NCBI GenBank assembly: GCA_009693235.1
Contig: SHXR01000004.1
Location: 1 to 64,000 of the forward strand
Length of the DNA stretch: 64,000 bases
From: Betaproteobacteria bacterium
GTDB taxonomy: Bacteria > Pseudomonadota > Gammaproteobacteria > Burkholderiales > SG8-39
Direction of reading: 5' to 3'
Under the pieces are notes generated by a model. It did no database searches, had not been told where the DNA came from, and was given only the letters and a program-made list of their open reading frames with translations. This document shows, in pieces, positions 9,794 through 19,454 of this stretch (its first letter is position 1; each line of letters begins with the position of its first letter). The translations under genes were made by a program, and so were the position numbers.

Positions 9794-9813
9794 CGGGGCG
9801 GCATGCCGCCCCG
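9794..9813. terminator. Bidirectional hairpin terminator
   Basis: A perfect 20-base palindrome (CGGGGCGGCATGCCGCCCCG) sits 5 bases after the nrdJ stop and is followed by TTTAA. The convergent sulfurtransferase ends at 9819. Its GC-rich stem and short T run fit an intrinsic terminator serving mainly the nrdJ transcript. Confidence 0.7.
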
Positions 9814-9818
9814 TTTAA

Positions 9819-10706
9819 CTACAGGACATCTCGCTCCACCGGTCGCGACGGATCATCGAACCATTCCTGCATCGAGCCGTCGTACACCGCGACGTTCGCA
9901 GCCCCAAGCACAGCGAGCGCGAAGGCATCACCAGTGGCGGCGATGCCAGAGCCGCAGTAAGCAATGATCCGCTTAGCGTCGAGAAGCATGGCCTTATCGA
10001 GTTTTTCGTGTAGCTCGTCGGCAGGCAAGAGCGTACCGTCCTCAGGATCGAGCAATGAGATCGCCGCAAGATGCTTCGCACCCGGAATCCGTCCATGTTG
10101 ATTCCGGTATGAAGGCTTCTCGCCGGTGAATTGCGGACGGCCAAGCGCGCAAAGGATGGTCGTGTCGGCAGAACCGATCGCAGCTTCGACCTCGGACGTT
10201 CCGACGAACACACCTCGCTTGAGAGTCGCCACAAAATTCGAGCGCGCAACGGATGTCGCGCTTGTAGCGATCGGACGCCCTTCACTCTGCCATTTTTTAC
10301 AGCCGCCATTGAGCAACGCGGTGCGATCATGACCGAACGCGCGCAGCATCCAGAAAAATCGCGTCGCCCACGTATAGGTCGTGGTGCTGTAGAGCACGAA
10401 GCGCTGTTCATTACGAAGCCCGAGCGCGGACATCCCCTCGGCAAATCGCTCTGCGCTGGGTAACGTGAAATTGAAGCGGCTGCCGGGAGCAGAAAAGCGC
10501 TCGATCAGATCGGCAAAGAGCGCGCCGGGAATATGCCCCTTGTCATAGGTGGCGCGGCCGCTCGTCGAGATGTACTGATCCGGCGTAACAGTGAGATCCA
10601 CCGTGCAGTCGATGACCCACACATCCGGGTCATCAAGATGGTCTGCGAGCCACGCGGTATCGACGAGATAGTCGGGGCGCGCGTAGGTTGGTTCGTTCGA
10701 AGGCAT
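9819..10706 (-). CDS. Sulfurtransferase (two-domain rhodanese/3-mercaptopyruvate type)
   Basis: 295 residues with two rhodanese domains. The N-terminal domain (about 10-145) contains VIDCTVDL and GHIPGA; the C-terminal domain (about 165-290) contains a second GRIPGA and the active loop YCGSGIAATG with catalytic C251. A CGSG loop is more like 3-mercaptopyruvate than thiosulfate sulfurtransferases, which usually carry CRKG; substrate is therefore a tentative call. The long frame upstream is discarded: the ATG at 10706 has AAAGGA before it and begins the recognisable domain. It lies 25 bases downstream of a Bug receptor gene on the same strand, which suggests one transcript. Confidence 0.88.
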   Translation of the reverse strand: MPSNEPTYARPDYLVDTAWLADHLDDPDVWVIDCTVDLTVTPDQYISTSGRATYDKGHIPGALFADLIERFSAPGSRFNFTLPSAERFAEGMSALGLRNEQRFVLYSTTTYTWATRFFWMLRAFGHDRTALLNGGCKKWQSEGRPIATSATSVARSNFVATLKRGVFVGTSEVEAAIGSADTTILCALGRPQFTGEKPSYRNQHGRIPGAKHLAAISLLDPEDGTLLPADELHEKLDKAMLLDAKRIIAYCGSGIAATGDAFALAVLGAANVAVYDGSMQEWFDDPSRPVERDVL

Positions 10707-10731
10707 GCGTCCTATCCTTTGCTGTCTTTGC

Positions 10732-11694
10732 TCAATCGGCCTGCGCCCCAGAGTGTTTGACCGCCACCGACCATCGTTTGATCTCCAGATCGAAAAACCT
10801 GGCGAACTCTTTGGCATTTCCGGGCCGCACGTTCATACCGGGCTTCTCGAACGCGCTGATAACCTCGGGCATGGCAAGGATCTTCAATAGCTCTGCTTCA
10901 AGGCGCGCGATGACAGCAGGCGGCGTGCCGCCGGTAGTCATCATGCCGGTCCATCCCGCTGTTTCGAAATCCGGGAAGCCACTCTCGATCATCGTCGGCG
11001 TGTCGGGCAGGAGCGAACTACGCGTTCGCGATGACACAGCCAGCACTCTCACTTTCCCTGCACGAATATGCGGCAGCGACACCGATAGCGAGTCGAACAT
11101 GAAATCGACATCGCTTGCGAGCAACGCAGCGGTGGCAGCCGGCGCACCACGATAGGGCACATGCACCGCATTGAAATTGCCCTGCATCTTCATCAGTTCG
11201 CTGGAGAGCTGAATGCTGGTGCCATTGCCGTTCGAAGCAAAATTGAGCTTGCCAGGATTGCTGCGTGCAAACTCTACAAGCTCCTGAACGGTCTTGGCCG
11301 GCGTTTTCGGGCCGACCACCAACACGTTCGGTACGCTACCCGCCAGAACGATCGGCGCGAGATCCTTACGCGTATCGAACGGCAAGGTCTTGTAGAGCGA
11401 AACATTGATCGCGTTGGGAGGCGCCACGACCAACAACGTATGCCCGTCCGGAGCCGCCTTGGCGACGAAGTCAGTGCCGATGTTGCCGCCCGACCCGGTC
11501 TTGTTCTCCACGATCACCGGCTGCCCCAACGCCTCGCCAAGCCTTGGCGCTAGCACACGCCCAGTGAAGTCGGTGATGCCGCCGGGCGGAAAGGTCACGA
11601 TCAACCGCAATGGTCGCGATGGAAATGGTTGGGCGATCGCCACCACGGACGCCAAGCAGAGCAAGAGGAGCGTGAGGATCTTTCCATGCTGCAT
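10732..11694 (-). CDS. Bug/TctC-family solute receptor
   Basis: 320 residues. The signal peptide is short and hydrophobic (KILTLLLLCLASVVAIAQ) and the mature part begins PFPSRPLRLIVTFPPGGITDF. KTGSGGNIG and the APDGH segment follow, with VHVPYRG in the middle. GGAG lies 9 bases before the ATG. It is the second gene of a minus-strand group, after another Bug gene ending 48 bases upstream, and is followed by the sulfurtransferase. This gene differs clearly in sequence from its tandem neighbour, so it is not a recent duplicate. Ligand unknown. Confidence 0.9.
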   Translation of the reverse strand: MQHGKILTLLLLCLASVVAIAQPFPSRPLRLIVTFPPGGITDFTGRVLAPRLGEALGQPVIVENKTGSGGNIGTDFVAKAAPDGHTLLVVAPPNAINVSLYKTLPFDTRKDLAPIVLAGSVPNVLVVGPKTPAKTVQELVEFARSNPGKLNFASNGNGTSIQLSSELMKMQGNFNAVHVPYRGAPAATAALLASDVDFMFDSLSVSLPHIRAGKVRVLAVSSRTRSSLLPDTPTMIESGFPDFETAGWTGMMTTGGTPPAVIARLEAELLKILAMPEVISAFEKPGMNVRPGNAKEFARFFDLEIKRWSVAVKHSGAQAD

Positions 11695-11742
11695 GCCAAT
11701 TCTCCGTTACGTAGGAACAACGCTTGCAGGAGTAGTATGCCG

Positions 11743-12699
11743 CTACTCTTGCTTGATCCCCGCCCTCTTCACCACCGGGGCGAGCAGATCGTAGTATTGC
11801 TGTGAAAGCTTCATCGTCTCGGCGAGCGAACCGGCTGCAAACGGTTCTAGCCCGATGCGGCCAAGACGTTCCTCGATGTAACCCTTGTCGGCGACGATCT
11901 TCGCCATCTCCGCATGCAGGCGTTCGAGAATCGGTTGCGGTGTGCCGGTCGGAGCGAAGACTGCATACCACGAGAGATACTCGACACCTTTCACGCCGGT
12001 CTCGGTGATCGTCGGCAGATCGGGGAATACGGGCGAGCGCGTCGGCGCCGCGACCGCGATGCCGCGAAACTTCCCGGACTTCAGATGCGGTGTGAACGAG
12101 GAAGGCAAGCCAAGCGCAAACTGCACGTCACCGCGCATGAGGGAGGTCACGGTCTCACCCGACCCCTTGTAGGGGACGTGCAAGACCTGCATGCCAGTGG
12201 CGCCGATCAACATCTCGGTCACGACGTGGTGCGGCGAGCCGATGCCCGAGCTGCCATAGGCGAGTGCGCCCGGCTTCAACTTCGCGAGCGCGACGAGTTC
12301 CGCGACGCTATTCACCGGCAGCGATGGATTCACCGCGAGGAAGAACACGCCCTTCGCGAGCGTGCCGACCGGCAGGAGATCCTTCACCGGATCGAAGGTC
12401 AGCTTCGGGTTCGCGAGCGCACCGAGCGGTGCGGCTTCGCTCCAGAAGAGCAAGGTGTAGCCGTCGGGCGCCGCGCGTGCCGCGGCCGCGGCGCCTATCA
12501 TGGTCGCGGCACCGGCGATGTTATCGACGATGATCGTGGCGCCCATATTTTGCGCGAGTTTGTCGGCCGCGATGCGCGCAACAACATCGATCCCGCTGCC
12601 GGCTGGGACCGGGCTGATCATGCGAATCGGCTTCGCCGGATAGCCTTGCGCGCAGGCGACGCCAGCCGCCAATGCAAATATGAACCCGATGCTCCTCAT
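11743..12699 (-). CDS. Bug/TctC-family solute receptor
   Basis: 318 residues with a signal peptide to about residue 18 (GVACAQG) and YPAKPIRMISPVPAGSGIDVVAR as the opening domain motif. The usual PGGxxD glycines are replaced by PAGSGID, a common variant. VPYKGSGE is in the middle and FAPTGTP near residue 240. AGGAG lies 8 bases before the ATG. It is first in the minus-strand group that continues with a second Bug gene and a sulfurtransferase. The nearly 300-base region upstream would hold its promoter. Confidence 0.9.
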   Translation of the reverse strand: MRSIGFIFALAAGVACAQGYPAKPIRMISPVPAGSGIDVVARIAADKLAQNMGATIIVDNIAGAATMIGAAAAARAAPDGYTLLFWSEAAPLGALANPKLTFDPVKDLLPVGTLAKGVFFLAVNPSLPVNSVAELVALAKLKPGALAYGSSGIGSPHHVVTEMLIGATGMQVLHVPYKGSGETVTSLMRGDVQFALGLPSSFTPHLKSGKFRGIAVAAPTRSPVFPDLPTITETGVKGVEYLSWYAVFAPTGTPQPILERLHAEMAKIVADKGYIEERLGRIGLEPFAAGSLAETMKLSQQYYDLLAPVVKRAGIKQE

Positions 12700-13013
12700 T
12701 GCGTCTCCTCTGTCTCAATGACGTACAGAATCATGCGGCGCTCTCCGTGGGCGAGGGAGGCGGCCCGTTCGACGCTCATGATAGTCGATGCCTCGACATT
12801 CCCCCGGGCGTGATTTCGCCCGCTCAATTCCACGCCGATTCACCACGAATGGTCGAAGCTCAAAACGAATCGTTATTCCTTGTTGCAGCCTGTTATACGT
12901 TGTGCCGCGTGGAAGAACCTAACGTGACCCCATAGCACGCTGCGCGTACCTTTTGGCGTTCGATGCATTGGCGACTCGAACGCACAAAGGGGACGCTCAA
13001 AGTGGGATTTCCT
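12700..13013. other. Divergent intergenic region with 8-bp inverted repeat
   Basis: No convincing gene lies between the divergent Bug gene and the secreted hypothetical protein. The one structured element is a perfect inverted repeat, GCGTTCGA (12956-12963) and TCGAACGC (12976-12983), spaced by 12 bases and about 30 bases before the start at 13014. It could be an operator for that gene, but no regulator is encoded nearby. Confidence 0.3.
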
Positions 13014-13694
13014 ATGTTTTCTCATTTCAACCGGTCCTGGCATGCATCCATGTTAGGGTTGCTACTTGCGTCGAGCCCCGTCTGTTCCAATGCCACGAGT
13101 TTTCTTGATGGTCTCAGGGACGATTCGAAGTCCTATCCGACCGTCGGCTTGATCGAGTTTGCGTCCAACGCTGATGCGACGATCAGCGAAGGCGCGACGC
13201 GGCGGTTCCGGCGGCATCTTGAAGCGACACGCCCTGACATTCGCTTTCTCGAAATCGGCACGTGCGAAGATGTTCTCGCGGCGATCGACGCCACCGAGCT
13301 CGACACCGATGCCATCCGCAAGATCGGCGAATTGTGGGGTCTCGTGGCCGTATTTATCGGCGACATCAACCACTCGGATTCCAAGCCTAGCCTCGGTAAG
13401 AGACAAATTGACCGCCAACCACCCAGCGTCAACCCCGAGGTAAAAGGCGACATTGCGGCCCGCCTCATCGAAACGCAGCATGGCCGCGAAATCTGGCGTA
13501 GCGCTTCATGGGTGAAAAAACGGCCCACTAGCGTACGGGTGGCCATGGGCGCAGGCGGGAGCGGCGTCCTACCGCAATCAGACCCGCGCGGCCAAATGGT
13601 CCCGGCGTTGGTCTACTTGCTGACCCAATATTTTCGTGCAGACGATGGCATAGGCAATGATCCGAAGAACGCACTGACTGCTCCTCAGGAATGA
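13014..13694 (+). CDS. Secreted hypothetical protein
   Basis: 226 residues. I do not recognise the family. The start at 13014 gives a plausible signal peptide (basic SHFNRSW, hydrophobic MLGLLLASSPVCSNA, cleavage near residue 27); the frame is open to an ATG at 12963, which would put 17 extra residues before it. The mature part has TVGLIEFASNADATI, a stretch of alternating helix and strand, and ARLIETQHGREIWRSAS, reminiscent of small periplasmic domains that build surface structures (CsgG/FlgO-like), but the resemblance is too weak to name it. It stands alone between a Bug gene and a broken PLP-enzyme gene. Confidence 0.65.
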   Translation: MFSHFNRSWHASMLGLLLASSPVCSNATSFLDGLRDDSKSYPTVGLIEFASNADATISEGATRRFRRHLEATRPDIRFLEIGTCEDVLAAIDATELDTDAIRKIGELWGLVAVFIGDINHSDSKPSLGKRQIDRQPPSVNPEVKGDIAARLIETQHGREIWRSASWVKKRPTSVRVAMGAGGSGVLPQSDPRGQMVPALVYLLTQYFRADDGIGNDPKNALTAPQE

Positions 13695-13828
13695 GATGGA
13701 ACGCGACGCGTTCCTAGCGTCAACCCGATCGCCGGCGTTTGCAATCGCCGAACCACGAACTTTGCGATGGAAAAGGCATCGGCTGTAGCGTGTCATGGCA
13801 GACGATCGCACCAACGATCGAGCGATGC

Positions 13829-15103
13829 CTACATCAACGCCTGCGAAAGATCACCGATGATGTCATCCGGATGTTCGATGCCGACCGAAATTCGAATCAA
13901 TCCATCGGTCACTCCGGACTGCTCCCGCAGCGCACGTGGCACGCCCGAATGCGTGGTGGACGCCGGATGCGATACCAGCGTCTCCGTGCCACCGAGGCTC
14001 ACCGCCAGCTTGCAGAACCGCAATCGATCCAGCAAGTCAAAGGCCATCGCTTCAGCCCCATGCACTTCGAATAAGAACGTCGCGCCGGCCCCTTCGCATT
14101 GCCGTTCGAACACGGCGCGCGTCGCCGGATCAGTGAGAAAACCAAGATAGTGGACCGTGAGAACGCGTGGATGGTCGCGTAGGAATGTGGCGACCCGCAA
14201 TGCATTGCTCGCCGATCGCTCGAAGCGCAGTTGCAGGGTTTCCAACGATCGCATGAGCATCCAGCAGGTATGCGGATCGAGCTGGGTGCCCAGTGCGCTT
14301 CGCATCGTGACCACCTTGCTCACCAGATGCGCAGGTCCGCAAAGACCGCCCGCCATCAGGTCCGAGTGGCCGCCTGCGTATTTGGTGAGTGAGTAGACGA
14401 CCAAATCGGCGCCCGCTCACAACGGCTTTTGATGCACCGGCCCGAGCATGGTGTTGTCGACGATCACAGGCGGGCGCCTGCCTTGGCGCAAGCCGATCTC
14501 ATTGGCGACCTTCGCCATCTCGGCAAGGTCCACCAGACTGTTCGTTGGATTACCGGGCGTCTCGACCATGATGGCGCCGATTGGCCCCTTCTTCACACCT
14601 TCCGAGACCGTGGCACGGATGCAGACCGGATCGATTCCGTCGGCAAGACCGACCGCGTGAACGCCGAACGCGGTGAGCTGATTCAACAGCAGCGTCTCCG
14701 ACCCACCGTAGATCGTCCGCGAGTAAATGAGAACATCGCCTGGGCGAAGAAACGTCAATAGCGTGGTGGCGATCGATGCCATGTCGGTCGAGAAGACCGC
14801 TGCCTTTTCCGCGCCATCCCAGACGGCGATGCGATCTTCCAGCATCTCGAGATTGGGATTGTTGAACCGCGAGTAAATCAAGCCGGTGCGTTCGCCCGGC
14901 CGCGCCGCCTGCCGGCCCGATGCGATGTCAAAAAAATCCTTGCCGTGTTGCGCGCTCTGAAAAACGAACGTCGAGGTGAGAAAGATCGGCGGCTTCAACG
15001 AGCCCTCGGAAAGCGCGGACGAATAGCCGTATCCCATCATGAGTGTTTCAGGATGCAGAGCTTGGCCTTCCGGCTCCTTTTGCATGTAGTCGGCAGAACC
15101 CAT
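13829..15103 (-). pseudogene. Cys/Met-metabolism PLP enzyme (cystathionine gamma-synthase/lyase family) with in-frame TGA
   Basis: A 424-codon frame with a single TGA at 14417-14419; the two halves are in one frame. The first part has PIFLTSTFVF, YSRFNNPNLEMLE, SRTIYGGSET, VETPGNPT and IVDNTM; directly after the stop comes [19 protein letters not shown] with the PLP-binding lysine, then [13 protein letters not shown] near the C-terminus. The stop lies in QKPL-stop-AGADLV, where one CGA-to-TGA change would explain it. The ATG at 15103 has a GGGG run upstream; the frame is open to 15187. Family members cleave or form C-S bonds in cysteine, homocysteine or methionine metabolism. Without suppression the product lacks the PLP lysine and is dead. 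Confidence 0.82.
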
Positions 15104-15310
15104 GGCGAACCCCAGTTGCGTTACGGCGGGCGCGGCGCATTCATCAATGCGATGGACAGCAACAGCCTGCGGATCCCATGGCACCACGGGATCACGATGA
15201 CAGCATGGACCGCGCGCGAATCCTCGGGCAAGCGCGAACGCCCGCCGACTGCCTACTATGTAACGGGGCTCGGGTAACGAGTCCGACCGTGAGGTTGCGC
15301 GGGGGCCCGC

Positions 15311-16369
15311 CTAGCGTGCGTCCAGAAAAACCTGCACTGCGCGGATGAGCTGGAGCCGGTTCTTCTCCAGCATGAGGGTGTGGGTGCCCTCGCCGATCTC
15401 GGTATAGATCTTGTAAGGCGCGTTCGTCAAACTCGTAAAGAGTCGCTGCGCCATGGCCGCAGGCGTATCGACATCCCACTCGCCTTTAATCAGCATAGTG
15501 GGAACGCGGATACTGGCGGCGTCATACATCGCCTTGCCGGCCAACCATCGGCCGAAGATATCCTGCAGTGCGCCATTCGGTGCGCGGACCACCGGCGGAT
15601 TCTGCGCGGCCCCGATCGGGTCAGACTCGAGCACCGCTTTACTCCATGCCGCGAACCAACCCGCCGAGATCAGCGCTTGCTGTTTATCGGCCGGAACGCC
15701 GGTCAACCAACGCTTGTGCGCTGCATCGATCGTCACCGACCGATAGGCAGTGGTGGGCACTGGGGGCGCGCCAGTACCGGACGGCGGTGTCCAAACGGGC
15801 GCAACCAACACGAGCTTCGCGACCTTGTCGGGATTGCGAGTGGTAAAGAGCGCGGTGGTTGTCGTCCCCCACGACCATCCCATTAGGCCAAGACGGGTGA
15901 TGCCACGTCGCATCAAAATGAACTCGACCGCAGCCTCGATATCGCGCACCGCTTCTTCGGTCGCCGCAAAAGGCGGATTGGCGTCCGCGGGCCGCGACAT
16001 CGCGGGCGGCCGGGAAGAACGACCATAGCCGCGCACATTGACCAGATAGACGTCATAACCGCGCTCGGCAAGGTATTCCATCCATGAGTGGCCATCAACA
16101 CGCAGGTCAAACGTGGCCTCCCCAGGATAGGTTGCCCCATGCACGAACAAGAGGGTGCGATCACCGGTGAAGACCGTCTTGTCATTCGCAAATTTGTTGC
16201 GGACGAACAATTGCACGCCTGGATCGCGGGCGGGAATCAAGAAATCTTCGGTCTGCAATGGACCGCCGATGTATTGCATGGCGCATCCACCCATGACGAG
16301 GGTAACCAGCCCGACGAGTGCGCAACGGATGATTGCCGTTACAAATTTTCCTAGTATGGTGTGATTCAA
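15311..16369 (-). CDS. Alpha/beta hydrolase, probable lipoprotein
   Basis: 352 residues. The N-terminus has a hydrophobic segment ending LVMGGC (C29), a probable lipobox, so the enzyme is likely anchored in the envelope. The hydrolase core shows LLFVHGATYPG (oxyanion His-Gly at 77-78), the nucleophile elbow GWSWGTT with S166, an acid in KGEWDVDT, and the catalytic histidine in GEGTHTLML near the C-terminus. The start is a TTG preceded by AAGAGG; no better start lies before the lipobox. It precedes an MDR-type reductase on the same strand with 23 bases downstream. Substrate unknown; esterase or lactonase activity is most likely. Confidence 0.85.
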   Translation of the reverse strand: MNHTILGKFVTAIIRCALVGLVTLVMGGCAMQYIGGPLQTEDFLIPARDPGVQLFVRNKFANDKTVFTGDRTLLFVHGATYPGEATFDLRVDGHSWMEYLAERGYDVYLVNVRGYGRSSRPPAMSRPADANPPFAATEEAVRDIEAAVEFILMRRGITRLGLMGWSWGTTTTALFTTRNPDKVAKLVLVAPVWTPPSGTGAPPVPTTAYRSVTIDAAHKRWLTGVPADKQQALISAGWFAAWSKAVLESDPIGAAQNPPVVRAPNGALQDIFGRWLAGKAMYDAASIRVPTMLIKGEWDVDTPAAMAQRLFTSLTNAPYKIYTEIGEGTHTLMLEKNRLQLIRAVQVFLDAR

Positions 16370-16392
16370 CCTCGATGCCTCTTCAACAGCCG

Positions 16393-17382
16393 CTATCGCG
16401 GGGCGAGGTCAAGGATCATTCGAACACCGCTATTGCCCTTTTCAACCGCTTCATGGGCCAGTGCGATGTCAGACAGCGAAAACGTGCGCATCGGCAAATG
16501 ACGAATTTTCCCATTGATGGCAAGCCCGCTGTAGTCGGCCACCGCATGCTTATAGGCGTCGGCAGGCAACTCGTACATGTAGATAAACCGAATCGTCGGT
16601 TGGTTTTGAATACCCCATGCCGAACTGATTGATCCCTCGGCCCCTCCTGCACCGTACACGACGACCGTGCCGCGCTTTTTCATGATCTTCGGGAAGAGCG
16701 GTGCGTTGAGCGAGAACTGCGGTTCGAGCAGACGATCGACACCTTGGCCATCGGTCAAGGCCGCCACGCGCGCACCAACATCCTCCTTGCGAAAATCGAT
16801 CACTGCATCGGCACCGGCTGCCATGGCGGTTGCGCCTTTCTCGGCACTGCCCACCGTCGCGATCACTCTTGCACCTTTGGCCTTAGCGATCTGAATGCCG
16901 TAGATACCCACTGCACCGGTACCGCCTGCCACCAGCACCGTCTGACCGGCCACTGAACCGTCCAATACCACCGCCCAATGCGCGGTCAACCATGGCACAC
17001 CCAGACACGCACCCTCGAGAAACGTCGATTTGCCGGGCAACAGGACAGCCCGGTCGGACGGCAACGTGATGAATTCGGCCGCGGTACCAAAGGCGCGTTG
17101 CCACTGCGCCATGTACAACCATACGCGCTCACCGATTCGTTCGCGTGGTACGCCGCTGCCCACGGCATCAATGACGCCAGAACCATCCTGATGCGGAATG
17201 ATCCGCTCGAAGGCCATCCCACGACGGCGCGAGCCGCTCCGACCGTACATATCGGTCGGATTGATCCCCGAGGCATGCACCCGCACCCGCACTTCACCCA
17301 CGCCCGGCTGGGGATCAGGCATCGCGCCAATTTGCAGAACCTCGCGGGCCGGTCCTTGCGTACTGTACCAAGCTGCTTTCAT
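16393..17382 (-). CDS. Zinc-independent alcohol dehydrogenase/quinone oxidoreductase (MDR)
   Basis: 329 residues of the medium-chain dehydrogenase/reductase superfamily, NADPH:quinone reductase branch. The catalytic domain begins MKAAWYSTQG and has HASGINPTDMYGR. The nucleotide fold holds VLVAGGTGAVGIYGIQIAKAKGARVIATV. The cysteine cluster for structural zinc is absent, as expected for QOR-type enzymes. The ribosome-binding site is weak. Its 3' end lies 23 bases before the start of the alpha/beta hydrolase, so the two are probably co-transcribed. A second MDR gene, only distantly similar, is at 18424-19419. Confidence 0.88.
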   Translation of the reverse strand: MKAAWYSTQGPAREVLQIGAMPDPQPGVGEVRVRVHASGINPTDMYGRSGSRRRGMAFERIIPHQDGSGVIDAVGSGVPRERIGERVWLYMAQWQRAFGTAAEFITLPSDRAVLLPGKSTFLEGACLGVPWLTAHWAVVLDGSVAGQTVLVAGGTGAVGIYGIQIAKAKGARVIATVGSAEKGATAMAAGADAVIDFRKEDVGARVAALTDGQGVDRLLEPQFSLNAPLFPKIMKKRGTVVVYGAGGAEGSISSAWGIQNQPTIRFIYMYELPADAYKHAVADYSGLAINGKIRHLPMRTFSLSDIALAHEAVEKGNSGVRMILDLAPR

Positions 17383-17438
17383 ACGATATCCATGTATATG
17401 GGCGCAATCGCCGATCTGATCACTTTACCTCAGGTAAG

Positions 17439-18407
17439 CTAACTTCCCACGGCGCCTTGAGTATTCACATAGACCGCATACAACGAATGGCTGGCAGCCA
17501 TGAACAAGCGGTTGCGATGCCGCCCACCGAAGCAGACGTTCGCACAACGTTCCGGCAGCTGAATTCGCCCGATCAGTTGGCCGGTGGGGTTGAAGATCAT
17601 GACCCCATCCAGTTCCGCGGCCCCCATGCCCCAACCGCACCACAGATTGCCGTCGATATCGCAGCGAAAGCCATCAGGCGTTCCCGGCCCCGCATCAATG
17701 AGTTTGCGGCCGTTGGTGACTGACTTGCCGCCATCGGTGACTTCGAACGCCATGATCGAGCGGGGCGACACGCCACTCTCGACCACATAGAGCAGCGATT
17801 CATCCGGCGAAAACGCGATGCCGTTGGGACGATCCATCGAATCGATGACGATAGCAACCGCCCCGGTCCGCCCGTCGATGCGGTACACGTTGTTGGAAGC
17901 CGTCTCCTGTTTGGCCCTTGCGCCTTCGTAATAACCGATAATCCCGTAGGGCGGATCGGTGAACCAGATCGAGCCGTCCGATTTGACCACCACATCATTC
18001 GGTGAATTCAGCCGCTTGCCGTCGATTCGATCGGCCAGCACGGTGATCGAGCCGTCATATTCAGTGCGGGTCACCCGGCGCGTGCCATGCTCGCAGGTGA
18101 TCAACCGTCCTTGTCGATCGCGGGTATTGCCATTCGCATAATCGGAAGGCTTGCGAAACACGCTGACGGCACCCGTCTCTTCATCCCAACGCATCATCCG
18201 ATTGTTGGGAATGTCACTCCATAGAAGCGTACGCGTATCACCCATCCACACCGGCCCCTCGGCCCAGCGATAGCCGGTACCCAATCGCTCCACGGTGGCC
18301 GCGGCCACCCGGTACTTGGCAAAGTTCGCATCGAGCACGTGAATCGCCGGATCGGGATAACGCGCCGCCGGTTGCCAGGGCGCCATGCTCGTATCGATTT
18401 TATCCAA
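17439..18407 (-). CDS. SMP-30/gluconolactonase-family hydrolase
   Basis: 322 residues of the six-bladed propeller family that hydrolyses sugar and other lactones with one divalent metal. WAEGPVWMGD provides the first metal-ligand glutamate. SPNDVVVKSDGSIWFTDPPYG and RPNGIAFSPDESLLYVVE contain the Asn and Asp ligands, and GTPDGFRCDIDGNLW closes the set. I chose the TTG at 18407 because GGGGAGA sits 5 bases upstream; the ATG at 18386 is the alternative, and the frame is open further into the preceding gene. It begins 16 bases after the stop of the MDR reductase at 18424-19419, so it is likely translated from the same transcript. Confidence 0.88.
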   Translation of the reverse strand: MDKIDTSMAPWQPAARYPDPAIHVLDANFAKYRVAAATVERLGTGYRWAEGPVWMGDTRTLLWSDIPNNRMMRWDEETGAVSVFRKPSDYANGNTRDRQGRLITCEHGTRRVTRTEYDGSITVLADRIDGKRLNSPNDVVVKSDGSIWFTDPPYGIIGYYEGARAKQETASNNVYRIDGRTGAVAIVIDSMDRPNGIAFSPDESLLYVVESGVSPRSIMAFEVTDGGKSVTNGRKLIDAGPGTPDGFRCDIDGNLWCGWGMGAAELDGVMIFNPTGQLIGRIQLPERCANVCFGGRHRNRLFMAASHSLYAVYVNTQGAVGS

Positions 18408-18423
18408 CTCGGTCTCCCCACAA

Positions 18424-19419
18424 TTAATTGGCGTTCGGCAACAACACGACCTTGCCGCCACGGCCTTCACGTGCCGCGTGCCTAAGCGCTTCATGGATGC
18501 GCGCCAGCGGATAGGTCGCTTCGACCGGCAAACGAAACTCGCGCTTCACCACCATCGCCGCCAGCGCAAGGAACATCGCCTTCACTTCTTCGCGATCGGC
18601 GGTCAGCATCCAACGGCTAAACCAGAATCCTCGCAGGTTCACATTGCGAAACACGACATCCGATGGCGCGAGCTGGCAATCTCGCCCGGACAACAATCCA
18701 TAGTTCACCACGGTGCCATCGTCTTCAACCACACTCGCCAGACGCCCGACTGCATCGCCCGCGACCGCATCGATACCTAGACGCGGCTTACGATCACCGA
18801 CCACCGCGGCGACCCGTGCAGCAAGATCGGGCCCATCCACGATCACAACATCAGCACCAAATTCCTTCAAGTGGACTTCCAGCCCGGCGCGCCGCACCAC
18901 ATTGATCGTGCGCACGCCCATCGCCTTGGCAAGTTGAATGACGCTCAAGGCCACCGAAGAATTACCGGCGTTTTGGATGATCCAATCACCGGGCGCAAGC
19001 GCAACGTACTTCCTCAGCATTAGCCACGCACTGGGCGGATTCGCACTCAGCAGGGAAAGTTGGATGACGTCGGCCTCGGGGAGCGCAAACAATTTGTCGG
19101 CTGGTGCAATAACACGCTCTTGCCAATTGCCTCGCCCGCCGCGCAGCGACACCATGACGCAATCCCCTACATGAAGGTGCGTGACGCCGGCACCGACTTT
19201 GGTCACACGCCCGGCAGCACCCCCGCCCGCATAGACCGGCAGCAGTGGCGGTATCGCCCCATAGCGTCCGGAGAATTGCAACAGATCGGCCGGCTGGATC
19301 GGCGATGCTTCGACATCGACCAGTACCTCGCCCGCAGCGGGAGGGCCTGGGTCTGCGAGATCGATCAACTCGGCCACATCAGCCGCCACACCGAATTTGG
19401 CGAATCGGATGGCTTGCAT
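18424..19419 (-). CDS. MDR-family reductase (quinone oxidoreductase/trans-2-enoyl-CoA reductase-like)
   Basis: 331 residues. MQAIRFAKFGVAADVAEL opens the catalytic domain; SPIQPADLLQFSGRYG and PVYAGGGAAGRVTKVGAGV resemble mitochondrial-type 2-enoyl reductases (MECR/Etr1 branch). The Rossmann part has WIIQNAGNSSVALSVIQLAKAMG, and GFWFSRWM follows in the C-terminal half. No zinc-site cysteines are seen. It is followed directly by the SMP-30 hydrolase. The region upstream contains a long inverted repeat (19455-19530), between this gene and the cupin gene at 19559. Either quinone or enoyl substrates are possible. Confidence 0.85.
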   Translation of the reverse strand: MQAIRFAKFGVAADVAELIDLADPGPPAAGEVLVDVEASPIQPADLLQFSGRYGAIPPLLPVYAGGGAAGRVTKVGAGVTHLHVGDCVMVSLRGGRGNWQERVIAPADKLFALPEADVIQLSLLSANPPSAWLMLRKYVALAPGDWIIQNAGNSSVALSVIQLAKAMGVRTINVVRRAGLEVHLKEFGADVVIVDGPDLAARVAAVVGDRKPRLGIDAVAGDAVGRLASVVEDDGTVVNYGLLSGRDCQLAPSDVVFRNVNLRGFWFSRWMLTADREEVKAMFLALAAMVVKREFRLPVEATYPLARIHEALRHAAREGRGGKVVLLPNAN

Positions 19420-19454
19420 AGGATTGAATGTCGTGGAAGGTGAGTGGAGACTAT

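Noticed and set aside
4465-14419. Recoding of TAG or TGA as a sense codon in this genome
   Set aside because: Both codons, and TAA, also end other genes in the window normally (for example TAG after the SDR at 57580 and TGA after ccmB), so genome-wide recoding does not fit; point lesions are simpler.
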